From JAEZBP01 sp963832725 (GTDB lineage: Bacteria; Myxococcota_A; Polyangia; Polyangiales; Sandaracinaceae), in assembly GCA_963832725.1 (NCBI GenBank), contig CAWHVG010000005.1, positions 1,550,001-1,614,000 on the forward strand: a stretch of DNA of 64,000 nucleotides, in the 5' to 3' direction. Positions 34,836 through 43,386 of the stretch are shown here, piece by piece (positions within the stretch are counted from its first letter, which is position 1; the number at the start of each line of letters is the position of its first letter). Under the pieces are notes generated by a model, which was given only the letters and a program-made list of their open reading frames with translations, was not told the origin of the DNA and searched no databases. The translations under genes and the position numbers were made by a program.

Positions 34836-35686
34836 GCCGAGCCACACGTATCCTCTTGGCCATCGTCTTGTTGAGCGGATGCGCGAGCTTTCCACGCCGG
34901 ATGGAGTACGTGCGCCACGCCAGCTCGGCGATGAACGGCACGACCATGGAGTACGCGGTCTACGCGCCGCCCGATCACCGGCCGGACGAGGACCTGCCAC
35001 TCGTCGTCTTCCTCCACGGCGGAGGCGACAGCGACGACGCATTCGATCGCCACGGCATCTCGGCGCGCCTCGACCGCGCCATCGCCGCCGGCGAGGTGCC
35101 GCGCGCCGTCATCGTCCTTCCGAACGGCGACCTCGGGTTCTGGGCCAACTGGTACGACAACAGCCGCCGCTACGAGGACTGGGTGGTGGACGAGGTCATG
35201 CCGCGCGTCGCCGCCTCGCACCACACCTCGGGCTGCCCCGATCACTGCCACGTGATGGGCGTCTCGATGGGCGGCAGCGGCGCGCTCCGCTTCGCGCACC
35301 ACCGCCCGGACCGCTTCTCCACGGTGACGTCGATCAGCGGGCCGGTGATGAACACCGATCAGATGATCGGCTTCGTCGACAACCGGCTCTACCAGGTCGT
35401 CATCCCGACCTACCGCATCTTCGGCCCGCCGGAGCCGCGCTCGCGCATCGAGCGAGACGACCTCTATCTGCAGTGGACGTCGCTCGAGGCGACCGGGATG
35501 GACCGCATCGTCCTCGCGTGGGGCGATCGCGACCGGGCGCAGATCATCGAGGGCGATCACGCGTTCGATCGGGCGCTGCGCGAGCACCACGTGCCGCACC
35601 AAGCGTGGGAGTACCGCGGCGGGCACAACTGGGTGAGCTGGGCGCCGGTGATCGAGCGCGCCCTCGCCTACCAGCTCCGCGACTGA
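34832..35686 (+). CDS. Lipoprotein esterase, esterase-D-like
   Basis: 284 residues. TTG start with GGGAGG 5 bases upstream, overlapping the acyltransferase stop. Lipobox LLSGCAS. Alpha/beta hydrolase: VVFLHGGGDSDDAFDRHG, nucleophile elbow GVSMGGSGALRFAHH (Ser ~145), His in YRGGHNWVSWAP. It resembles Fes/esterase-D-type acyl hydrolases and sits anchored at an outer or inner membrane surface. Its last codons lie in a 74-bp tandem repeat that extends past the stop. Confidence 0.82.
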   Translation: MSRATRILLAIVLLSGCASFPRRMEYVRHASSAMNGTTMEYAVYAPPDHRPDEDLPLVVFLHGGGDSDDAFDRHGISARLDRAIAAGEVPRAVIVLPNGDLGFWANWYDNSRRYEDWVVDEVMPRVAASHHTSGCPDHCHVMGVSMGGSGALRFAHHRPDRFSTVTSISGPVMNTDQMIGFVDNRLYQVVIPTYRIFGPPEPRSRIERDDLYLQWTSLEATGMDRIVLAWGDRDRAQIIEGDHAFDRALREHHVPHQAWEYRGGHNWVSWAPVIERALAYQLRD

Positions 35687-35810
35687 TCTGCGGCGACGAC
35701 CCGGGCTGGCGGCGGCGAAGCGCTGAGCGAGCACGCCTCGCCTACCCGCTCCGCGACTGATCTGCGGCGACGACCTGGGCTGGCGGCGGCGAAGCGCTGA
35801 GCGAGCACGC
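35662..35810. repeat. 74-75-bp tandem duplication spanning esterase stop codon
   Basis: Two near-identical units (35662-35735 and 35736-35810) share CCTCGCCTACC.GCTCCGCGA and GGCGGCGAAGCGCTGAGCGA. The first unit carries the last residues and stop of the esterase (LAYQLRD); the second repeats that end out of frame context. A third partial copy starts at 35811, and shorter echoes (GACGAGCGGCARCGATG near 35833 and 35908) follow. This fills the 300-base gap to the 3' end of the dehydrogenase gene. Confidence 0.75.
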
Positions 35811-35983
35811 CCTCGCCGGCCCGCGCCGCAACGGACGAGCGGCAGCGATGGCAAGACGCGCGAGGACGTCCCTGTGGGAGCGCGCGCCCTCGCCCGACCG
35901 CTCCGCGAGGGACGAGCGGCAACGATGCCGGACGGTGGCGAAGCGCGGCGGACGTCCGGACCCGCGCCGCGGCCAGACGGCGC

Positions 35984-36836
35984 TCAGTAGCGGTAGAAGC
36001 CTTCGCCCGACTTCCGGCCGAGCTTGCCCGCGCGGACCATCTGCCGGAGCAGCGCCGGCGGCCGAAACTGCTCGCCGAGCTCGCGGTGCAGGTGCTCCAG
36101 GATGGCCAGCCGCACGTCGAGGCCGACCAGATCGGTCAGCTCGAGCGGGCCCATCGGGTGCCGGTAGCCGAGCTTCATCGCCTTGTCGATGTCCTCGGCG
36201 CTGGCCACACCGGCCTCCAGCATGCGGATCGCCTCGCAGCCGAGGATGACGCCCGAGCCGGCTCGTCGCGAAGCCCGGGAAGTCCTTCACCACGATCGGC
36301 TCCTTGCCGACCCGCTCCGCGAACGCGCGCGCCGCGTCGACGGTCGCGTCGGCCGTGCCGAGGCCCTTCACGATCTCGAGCAGCTTCATGATCGGGACCG
36401 GGTTGAAGAAGTGCAGCCCCACCACGCGCTCGGGCTGACCGCTGGCGGCCGCGATCTCGGTCACGCTGAGCGAGGAGGTGTTGGTGCCGAGGATCGCGTG
36501 GGAGGGCGCGTGCTCGGCCAGCGCCTCGAAGGTCTGGATCTTCAGGTCCATCCGCTCGGGGATGGCCTCGACCACCAGATCCGCGTCGGACACCGCGTCT
36601 TTCAGATCGGTGGTGGTGCGGATGCGAGCGCGCGCCGCGTCGCGCGCGTCGGCGGCGATCTTCCCCTTCTCGGTGAGCTTGGCGAGGCTCTTCTCGATGT
36701 GGGCGATCCCGCGCTCGAGCACCGCCTCGTCGATGTCGCGCATGGCGACGTCCATGCCCGCCGTCGCGCAGACCTGGGCGATGCCGTGACCCATGGTGCC
36801 CGCACCGAGCACCGCGACCTTCTTCACTTCGCTCAT
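35984..36836 (-). CDS. 3-hydroxybutyryl/3-hydroxyacyl-CoA dehydrogenase (frameshift)
   Basis: ~283 residues after correction. NAD loop VAVLGAGTMGHGIAQVCATA; catalytic His region VGLHFFNPVPIMKLLEIV; GTNTSSLSV; KDFPGFATSRL. The frame breaks near 36256: CTCGGGCGTC should be CTCGGCGTC, giving LGVILGCEAIRMLEAG and then the C-terminal domain DKAMKLGYRHPMGPLELTD...GEGFYRY. ATG 36836 is 5 bases after GGAGG. It oxidises (S)-3-hydroxyacyl-CoA with NAD, in fatty-acid or butyrate metabolism. It could act with the crotonase at 32277. Confidence 0.9.
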
Positions 36837-36948
36837 TCGCACCTCCGCCGATCGGGGCCTGGTGCTAGCACATCCGGCGGGCGAAGTTCACGGGGCCGAC
36901 GACCGTTCGAACGACAACGCTCGCGTTTCGTGCGCTGATCTGGCAAAC

Positions 36949-37722
36949 ATGCCGGCCATGACCTCGCTCCCGCGGCTCGTCGCGATCCCCTATTCGCCGT
37001 GGTCGATCAAGGCCAAATGGGCCTTGGACCATCACGGCATCGAGTATCGCTACGTTCACTATCTGCCGCTCTTGGGGGAGCCGCTCTTGAAGGCGGTCAC
37101 CCGACGGCTGCGCCGCCGCTCCAGCGTCCCGGTCCTCCTCACCCGCGACGGGCCGATCCAGGGGTCGCTCGCGATCGCCCGCTATGCGGAGAGCCAGGGC
37201 GGAGGGAAGCCGCTCTTCCCGCGCTTTCGCGAGGACGCGGTGTCCCGATGGAACGCGTGCTCCGAGGTCGCGCTCGAAGCGGGGCGGGCGCTCGCGCTGG
37301 CCCGCGTGTTGCGCTCCCGCCCGGCGCTGGTCGAGCACGTGCCCGGACCGCGCGTGCTGGGCGAGCTGCTGGCGCCGATGAGCGCGCTCGGCATCCGCTA
37401 CGTGACCGAGAAGTACGGCGCGGTCGGCGGCGCCGGGCCCTATCGCGAGGAGCTCCGCTGGGCGCTCGAGAAGCTTCGGGCGGCCCTCGCGGACGGCGAT
37501 CACCTGCTGGGCACGTTCAGCTATGCCGACGTGTCCATGGTCGCGGCCACCTTCTTCGTGCGCCCGCCCGGCCCCGGTCGCGACCACCTCGGCACCGCCA
37601 GCCGCGCCTGCTGGACGGACGAGGAGGTCGCGGGGGCGTTCGAGGACGTGCTGGCCTGGCGCGACCGAATGCTCGCGGCGTGCTTCCCGGCGAGCGAGGC
37701 CACCCGCGCGCTGGCGAGCTGA
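36949..37722 (+). CDS. Glutathione S-transferase-like protein
   Basis: 257 residues. Thioredoxin-fold N-terminal part begins LVAIPYSPWSIKAKWALDHHG, and SSVPVLLTRDGPIQGSLAIARY is the usual GST substrate/glutathione region; the C-terminal part is helical (YGAVGGAGPYREELRWALEKL, FSYADVSMVAATFF). It fits the GST superfamily at low identity. Ser in PWS is in the expected place for the active site. ATG 36949 or 36958 are possible starts. Confidence 0.7.
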   Translation: MPAMTSLPRLVAIPYSPWSIKAKWALDHHGIEYRYVHYLPLLGEPLLKAVTRRLRRRSSVPVLLTRDGPIQGSLAIARYAESQGGGKPLFPRFREDAVSRWNACSEVALEAGRALALARVLRSRPALVEHVPGPRVLGELLAPMSALGIRYVTEKYGAVGGAGPYREELRWALEKLRAALADGDHLLGTFSYADVSMVAATFFVRPPGPGRDHLGTASRACWTDEEVAGAFEDVLAWRDRMLAACFPASEATRALAS

Positions 37723-37799
37723 AGGTCTCTCCGCGCTTCGACGCCCCGACGGCGCATGGGGTCGCTCCCGGACGCAGAGCCGTGTAGGCTCCGGCGCCC

Positions 37800-38531
37800 G
37801 TGCGCGCTCGGCTCGAAGAGATGGTGCAGCAGCTCTTTCCCGGGATGGGGCTGCGTCCGCTCTATCTGTGCGCCCTCTCCGCGTGGCTGCTGATCCTCTA
37901 CCACCACCACGGCGGCGGGCCCGACGCGCCGCGCTGGTTCCTCGAGGGCTCGGAGCACGCGCTCGGCATCCACGATCGGCAGTTCCACGAGCACCTCTGG
38001 GCCCACGTCTCCGCGCTCGTGCTGCTGATGATCGTCCCGCTGCTGGTGTGCTGGCGGCTGGAGGGCTGGACGCCACGGGATCTGGGCTTCCGGATCCGCG
38101 GCGCGGGAAAGGAGGTCTTCGTCGTCCTGGCGCTCTGGGCGGCGATGATCCCGCTGGTCTACCTCGTCCACGACAGCGCGTCGTTCGCCCAAACCTACCC
38201 GCGTCTCGACGCCGCACGCGGAAACATGCAGCTCTACTTCATCTACGAGAGCTTTTATCTCGTGAAGTGGATCGCCTGGGAGTTCTTCTTCCGCGGCTTC
38301 ATGCTCTTCGGCCTCGGCCGAGACTTCCTGAACCGCGCCGTGCTCGTCTCCACGATCCCGTTCGCGCTGATGCACTTCGGCAAGCCCGAGCTGGAGACGG
38401 CATCGGCGGTGATCGCGGGGCTGGTGCTCTGCTTCATCGCGCTGAGGAGCAAGAGCATCTGGCCCGGCGTGCTGCTGCACTGGCTGGTGGCCAGCACGAT
38501 GGACTTCTTCGCCGCCGAGTGGTGGCGCTGA
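37800..38531 (+). CDS. CPBP intramembrane metalloprotease
   Basis: 243 residues, mostly hydrophobic. Hallmarks of the CPBP/CAAX protease family: WEFFFRGFMLFG (the E..FFRG motif, ~161; the usual EE pair is WE here), FALMHFGKPE (FxxxH), and GVLLHWLVASTMDF with the late His. N-terminal His stretch YHHHGGG is unusual. Starts with GTG 37800. It probably cleaves a membrane peptide or acts as a self-immunity-type protein; substrate is unknown. Confidence 0.85.
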   Translation: MRARLEEMVQQLFPGMGLRPLYLCALSAWLLILYHHHGGGPDAPRWFLEGSEHALGIHDRQFHEHLWAHVSALVLLMIVPLLVCWRLEGWTPRDLGFRIRGAGKEVFVVLALWAAMIPLVYLVHDSASFAQTYPRLDAARGNMQLYFIYESFYLVKWIAWEFFFRGFMLFGLGRDFLNRAVLVSTIPFALMHFGKPELETASAVIAGLVLCFIALRSKSIWPGVLLHWLVASTMDFFAAEWWR

Positions 38532-38647
38532 CGATCGTCGGCGCGGCGAGCGGCTTCGGATCGATCTCGATCAGCCGCACGCGCGCTCTCCGCCCGGCCC
38601 GGCGCCCCGAGGTTCGAGCGAGCAGCTCGAGCCGCCGGCCGTGAGGC

Positions 38648-39121
38648 TCATTCCGGTTTGGGCTCGAATCGGATCGCTCCGCCGGGCAGGAAGTAGAGGA
38701 TGTCCATCGCGCCGCCCTCGACCGTCGGCACGTGCCAGGAGCCGGGCGGATAGACCGTCCAGCCAGGCTTCGCGCCATCGAAGGTCGGCGTGCCGCTGAC
38801 CGCGAAGCAGAGATCGACCTCGCCGTTCGGGTGGGTGTGGCCGACGGCCGGCCCGCTCATGTGTACGCAGTCGATCGAGAGCTCGTCCTCGCTCGTCGCC
38901 TTGTGCACCCGCCCGAAGCGAACCCCCGCGTTCTCGCGCTCGGCCAGCCAACCGCCCGCCACGCCCTCACGCACCAACGCGCCGAGCGCCGACAGCGCCT
39001 CGCCGCCGAACGGCAGCTTCGCCTCCAGCTTCGCCACCGCCTCCGGATCCGAGGGATCGATCGAGGCGACCACCTCGACCACCGGCGCGAGCAGCGCGTT
39101 CAAGCGTTCACGGTCGCTCAT
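38648..39121 (-). CDS. DUF4863/PnbB-like cupin-type protein
   Basis: 157 residues. Sequence VGHTHPNGEVDLCFAV and GWTVYPPGSWHVPTVEGG give a cupin-like His/Glu arrangement. The overall layout (N-terminal helical third, then the beta half with MDILYFLPGGAIRFE) matches the DUF4863 group related to 4-hydroxylaminobenzoate lyase PnbB; this match is by memory. No clear signal peptide. Substrate and metal are not known here. Confidence 0.65.
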   Translation of the reverse strand: MSDRERLNALLAPVVEVVASIDPSDPEAVAKLEAKLPFGGEALSALGALVREGVAGGWLAERENAGVRFGRVHKATSEDELSIDCVHMSGPAVGHTHPNGEVDLCFAVSGTPTFDGAKPGWTVYPPGSWHVPTVEGGAMDILYFLPGGAIRFEPKPE

Positions 39122-39198
39122 GTCTTCCTCCTCGCCCGAGACGACGGCCGCGGCGAGGAGGCCGCGCTCGACGTCGTCCGTCGGCGTCGCGCCGAAAG

Positions 39199-39420
39199 AT
39201 GCACGGTGAATGCGCGCGAGGCCAGCGTGCCGAGCACCTGAGGCTGGCCCGCTTCGACATCGACGGCCGCTTCTGGGGCCGCGAGCACATCCTGGCGAAG
39301 ATCCAGCGCGAAGGCTGGACCGGGTTCACCGAGACCTTGCGCCCGCTCCGCCGGAAAGAGGAGAACCCCGAGCTCGCGGCGCGATATCGCGCCCTCGGCG
39401 AGCTGCGCCGACTCCGATGA
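39199..39420 (+). CDS. Small protein of unknown function
   Basis: 73 residues. From about residue 16 it reads LRLARFDIDGRFWGREHIL with strong third-position G/C and ends ENPELAARYRALGELRRLR. The first 15 residues are less convincing, so the start is uncertain (ATG 39199). I recognise no family; the Arg/Glu-rich second half is probably helical. It overlaps nothing and ends 75 bases before the convergent histidine kinase gene. Confidence 0.5.
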   Translation: MHGECARGQRAEHLRLARFDIDGRFWGREHILAKIQREGWTGFTETLRPLRRKEENPELAARYRALGELRRLR

Positions 39421-39495
39421 GCTGGTCGTCGCCAGCGCAATGGCTGCGCGCCCTCGCGCACCGACGCCACGTCGGGCGCGTTCGCAGCCGTCACG

Positions 39496-41580
39496 TCATC
39501 GCGGCTCCAGCCGAGCGTCCGAAGGGACATCGCTCGAGGAGCGGTCGGCGCGCCTCGGCTCGCGGGTCGACGATGGCGGCTCAGAGGTCGGCAAGCTGAA
39601 GTAGAACGAGCTGCCCTCGTTCAGGCGGCTCTCCACCCAGATCCGTCCCCCGTGCGCCTCGACGATGCCCTTCGTGATCGTGAGCCCGAGGCCGGCCCCG
39701 CGCCGATCCGCGTTGGCTTGCCAGAAGCGATCGAACAAGTGTGGGAGCTGCTCGCTCGGGATCCCACTACCGGTATCTTCGACGGAGAAGACGACTTCTC
39801 GTGAGGCCTCCCGAGCACGGACCGTGATGTGACCGCCGGGTCCGGTGAACTTCATCGCGTTCCCGATGAGGTTCGACAGGGCTTGTAGGACTCGGCCCCG
39901 ATCGGCGTACACGGGCGGCAGGTCGCACGCGGTGCCCGCGGCGAGGACGAGCTCGTGATGCTTCGCGTCGGGCCGCAGCGCCTCCACCACCTCGTCGATC
40001 ATCCCCGTGGAATCCACCGGCGCCGGTACGATGGAGAACCCGCCCGTATCGATCTTCGCGACGGTGAGGAGATCCTCGATCAGACGGCTCATCTGTCGCA
40101 CCGCGCGCTGGACCATCTCGACCCGTCTGGCCAGCCGCGGCTCCGCGATCGCCTCGTGCAGCAGCTCGGTGCCCATCGCGATCGTGCTCAGGGGGCTCCG
40201 CAGATCGTGCGAGACCACCGCCAGGATGTCGTCACGAGCCCGAACCGCCGCCTCCGCCGCCGCCCGCGCGGCCTTCTCGGTCCCGAGAGCCCGAGCACGC
40301 TCGGCCTCACTGGCGCGAAGCACCTCTCGGATGCGCTGGCGCTCGATGGTGTCCCCCAAGACGTTGGCGACGCTCTGCATGAAGTTGGCGTCGTCGCGCG
40401 TGAACGAGCGCCGCTCGCGGGTGTGCGCGCCCAGCAAGCCGAAGGGCCGCTCGCCCGTTCCGTGAATGACCACGGTGATGCCGCTGACGACACCGTGGTC
40501 GCACAAGAGCGCCGGGCTCGAGAAGCGCGTTTCGGTCGCCGTGTCCTCCACCACGACCGGCGCGCCGGCAGCCAGCGTATATCCGGCCTGCGAGGCCGTT
40601 TCGGTCTCGACGCGAGCCCGGCCCACCAGGTTTGGGCGCCACCCCACGCCCGCGACGAGCAAGAGCTGGTCCTCGTCGGGCCGCGCCTCCAGGACCTCGG
40701 CGAGCTCCACGCCCAGCCCCTCGGCGACGTGTCGAGCCGCAGCCGAAAGGAGGACGTCGGTCCCCGTCCCCCTCAGCGCGTCTTGGCCGAGCTGCGCCAC
40801 CGCGGCCTGCTGCCTCAACCGTGTGGCCAGCGCGTCCGTCGCCTCTCGTTGCGGCGTGACATCGGCGAGGAAGAGGGAGAGCCCGTCGCTCGACGGATAG
40901 GCGCGGATCTCGAACCAGGTCCGCAAGGGCGCGTAGTAGAGCTCGAAGCGCACCGAGACCTCCTCTTCGAGGGCCCGGCGATACTCGTCTTCGAGGAAGG
41001 TGCCCTCGAGGTCCGGGAACGCCTCCCAGATCGTCCGACCGAGGAGGTCCTGGCTTCGCTTGCCAATCATCTGCTCGGCACGGACGTTGACGAACGTGTA
41101 GTGCCACTCGCAATCGACGGCGATGAACCCGTCGGTGATCCGCTCGAGCATCGTGCTCAGGCCGCGCTGACCGGCCTCCGCCGAAGCCCGCAGCGCGCGC
41201 TCGCGGACGAGCAGCTCGTCCAAGCGCGTCTTGAGCATGCCCAGCGACGACACCACGAAGGGCGTGACCAGGACCGTCGTGACGAGCCGCTCCGCCTCGA
41301 CCACGGTGTAGTCGGGGAACATGCCTCCCTGGGGCGAGACGTAATAGGCGTAGTAGGCGAGGGCCACGACCATGCTGGCCAAGCCCCACGCGGTGCCGCC
41401 GACGAGCACCGAGTACACCACCGGCGCCAGCAGGATGAGCCCGAGATTCGAGACCGGCAGCTCGAGCTCGGTCAGCACCTGCACGCTGGCGACGACGGTC
41501 AGCGTGAGAAGCGGCCCACTGAGCCGGAGCAGCCACGCCACCCGCCTCGGGAGCGCTCTGCCACGTTCCCATCGCTTCAT
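39496..41580 (-). CDS. PAS-GAF sensor histidine kinase with DUF4118-like membrane domain
   Basis: 694 residues. Four hydrophobic segments in ~15-115 (VASVQVLTELELP, LGLILLAPVVYSVLV, WGLASMVVALAYYAYYV) suggest a DUF4118-like membrane domain. PAS (~150-270: ITDGFIAVDCEWHYTFVNVR), GAF (~290-430), HisKA with H-box VVSHDLRSPLSTI (~456), and HATPase with N-box NLIGNAMKF (~572), DTGSGIP (~603) and GAGLGLTI (~630). All catalytic residues are intact. No response regulator is adjacent. ATG 41580 gives the membrane domain. Ligand unknown. Confidence 0.92.
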   Translation of the reverse strand: MKRWERGRALPRRVAWLLRLSGPLLTLTVVASVQVLTELELPVSNLGLILLAPVVYSVLVGGTAWGLASMVVALAYYAYYVSPQGGMFPDYTVVEAERLVTTVLVTPFVVSSLGMLKTRLDELLVRERALRASAEAGQRGLSTMLERITDGFIAVDCEWHYTFVNVRAEQMIGKRSQDLLGRTIWEAFPDLEGTFLEDEYRRALEEEVSVRFELYYAPLRTWFEIRAYPSSDGLSLFLADVTPQREATDALATRLRQQAAVAQLGQDALRGTGTDVLLSAAARHVAEGLGVELAEVLEARPDEDQLLLVAGVGWRPNLVGRARVETETASQAGYTLAAGAPVVVEDTATETRFSSPALLCDHGVVSGITVVIHGTGERPFGLLGAHTRERRSFTRDDANFMQSVANVLGDTIERQRIREVLRASEAERARALGTEKAARAAAEAAVRARDDILAVVSHDLRSPLSTIAMGTELLHEAIAEPRLARRVEMVQRAVRQMSRLIEDLLTVAKIDTGGFSIVPAPVDSTGMIDEVVEALRPDAKHHELVLAAGTACDLPPVYADRGRVLQALSNLIGNAMKFTGPGGHITVRAREASREVVFSVEDTGSGIPSEQLPHLFDRFWQANADRRGAGLGLTITKGIVEAHGGRIWVESRLNEGSSFYFSLPTSEPPSSTREPRRADRSSSDVPSDARLEPR

Positions 41581-42012
41581 CGTCCTATCGCCTCGCCGGG
41601 CCCGCACCGCCCCGGATGTCGTCGGGGGAGATCGCAACGCGGTCTGGCCGGCTCTCGACCCTCGAGGGGCTCCGAGAGTGGGGAGTGCAACGCACACACC
41701 GCCCGCGCCGGGCTCCCGAAACGCGGCTCCTCGCGGCGTCCTGCCGCTGTGAGGAGCGGGGACCACCCCGGTGTTGGGGCGTGACGCCGTGTCTCCACGT
41801 GGCGTCCTCGCGTTCGTGCTCTCGCGCGGAGCGGTGGGCCCGCGCGGTCGAAGAGAGCCCCGCCGGTGCCCGCCGAGAGCCCGGCGGCGGCCTCGGATGG
41901 ACGCTCGGGCGCGCCGCGCAGAGCGGGGACGTCGACAGCAGGTCGAGCCGCGGATCCGACGACGACGACGACGCTTGCTGCTCACGGCTCCCGCCTGCTA
42001 GAGCCGGGCGGC
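41581..42012. other. Intergenic region between divergent genes
   Basis: 432 bases between the histidine kinase (minus) and the first phosphodiesterase (plus). It contains no ORF I believe, one short run of CGACGACGACGACG near 41961, and no clear promoter boxes. It must carry both promoters. Confidence 0.4.
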
Positions 42013-43386
42013 ATGCCTCGCCGGGTCCTCGTCGTCGGTCTGGATTGCGCGCCGCCCGCGCTCGTCTTCGACCGGCTGCGGCGCTCGCTTCCGACGTTGT
42101 CCGGCCTGATGCGGCGCGGCGCGTACGGAAAGCTCCGCTCGACGCTGCCACCGATCACCATCCCGGCCTGGACCTGCATGGTCAGCGGCCGCGATCCGGG
42201 TGAGCTCGGCCTCTACGGCTTCCGCAAGCGGGTTCCGGAGAGCTACGCCCTGTCGATCGCCGACGCGCGCGACGTGAGGGTGCCGCGGGTGTGGGACGTG
42301 CTCGGCGACGCCGGCAAGAAGGTGGGTGTCCTCTACGTGCCGCCGACCTCACCTCCGCCGGCCGTCGAAGGGCAGCTCGTCTCGTGCTTTCTCACGCCCT
42401 CGCCGAGCGCGCCGCACACCCATCCGCCGGAGCTCGCCGAGACCCTCGACGCCCGCTTCGGCCCGCACGCGCCCGACGTCGGCGAGCTGCGCGCGGGCGA
42501 GGAAGAGCGCCTCCTCGACGAGCTCTACGACACCGCGCGCCAGCACTTCGCCGTCGCCCGCGCGCTCTGGACCGAGGAGAAGCCCGACTTCGCGATGATG
42601 GTGGAGATGGGCACCGATCGACTGCACCACGCGCTCTGGACGCACCTCGATCCGAGCCACCCGGAGCACGATCCCACCCACCCGCTGGTGCGCGAGGCGC
42701 GCGACTACTACGCCTTCCTCGATGCGCAGATCGCCTCTCTGCTCGACGCGACCGACGACGACACGGCCGTGCTTGTGGTCAGCAATCACGGCGCCCGCCG
42801 CATGGTGGGGGCCGTCTGCATCAACGAGTGGCTCCGGCGCGAAGGCTGGCTGGTGTTGCGCGAAGAGCCGACGTCGCCCGGCGCGCTCCGGCCCGAGCAC
42901 GTCGACTGGTCGCGCACCCGCGCCTGGGGCGAAGGCGGGTACTACGCGCGCATCTTCCTCAACGTGGAAGGCCGCGAGCCCGAAGGCATCGTGCCGCCCG
43001 CGCGCATGGAAGAAGAGGTGACCGCCCTTCGAAGCGCGCTCGAGGGGATGGAGCTTCCGAGCGGGAGCGTGGTCGCGCACCGGCCGGTCGAGCTCTACCG
43101 CGAGGTCCGCGGCATGGCGCCCGATCTCCTCGCGTTCTTCGGCGACCTCGACTACCGCGCCATCGGCCTGGTCGGCACCGGCTCGGTCTTTCAGGAGAAG
43201 GACGACCGCCGCCCCGACGGCGCCAACCACGACTGGGACGGCATCTTCATCGCCGCCGGCGCCGGCGTGAGCGCGCGGGGCGAGCTGGAAGAGCTGTCGA
43301 TCTACGATGTCGGCCCCACCATCCTCGCGCTGATGGGCGTCGACGTGCCGGAGGGATGGCTCGGACGCGATCGGAGCCGAGGATGA
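42013..43386 (+). CDS. Type I phosphodiesterase/nucleotide pyrophosphatase family protein (first of tandem pair)
   Basis: 457 residues. Alkaline-phosphatase superfamily: LVVGLDCAPPALVFDRL (metal Asp), PPITIPAWTCMVSGRDPGE (nucleophile Thr/Ser region), MVEMGTDRLHHALWTHLDP (Asp/His pair), AVLVVSNHGARRMVG (DHG is NHG here) and NHDWDGIFIAAGAGV (late His). Similar proteins hydrolyse phosphodiesters or phosphonates, or transfer groups in lipid biology. ATG 42013. The stop overlaps the ATG of the second copy (ATGA). There is no signal peptide, so it is probably cytosolic or peripheral. Confidence 0.85.
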   Translation: MPRRVLVVGLDCAPPALVFDRLRRSLPTLSGLMRRGAYGKLRSTLPPITIPAWTCMVSGRDPGELGLYGFRKRVPESYALSIADARDVRVPRVWDVLGDAGKKVGVLYVPPTSPPPAVEGQLVSCFLTPSPSAPHTHPPELAETLDARFGPHAPDVGELRAGEEERLLDELYDTARQHFAVARALWTEEKPDFAMMVEMGTDRLHHALWTHLDPSHPEHDPTHPLVREARDYYAFLDAQIASLLDATDDDTAVLVVSNHGARRMVGAVCINEWLRREGWLVLREEPTSPGALRPEHVDWSRTRAWGEGGYYARIFLNVEGREPEGIVPPARMEEEVTALRSALEGMELPSGSVVAHRPVELYREVRGMAPDLLAFFGDLDYRAIGLVGTGSVFQEKDDRRPDGANHDWDGIFIAAGAGVSARGELEELSIYDVGPTILALMGVDVPEGWLGRDRSRG

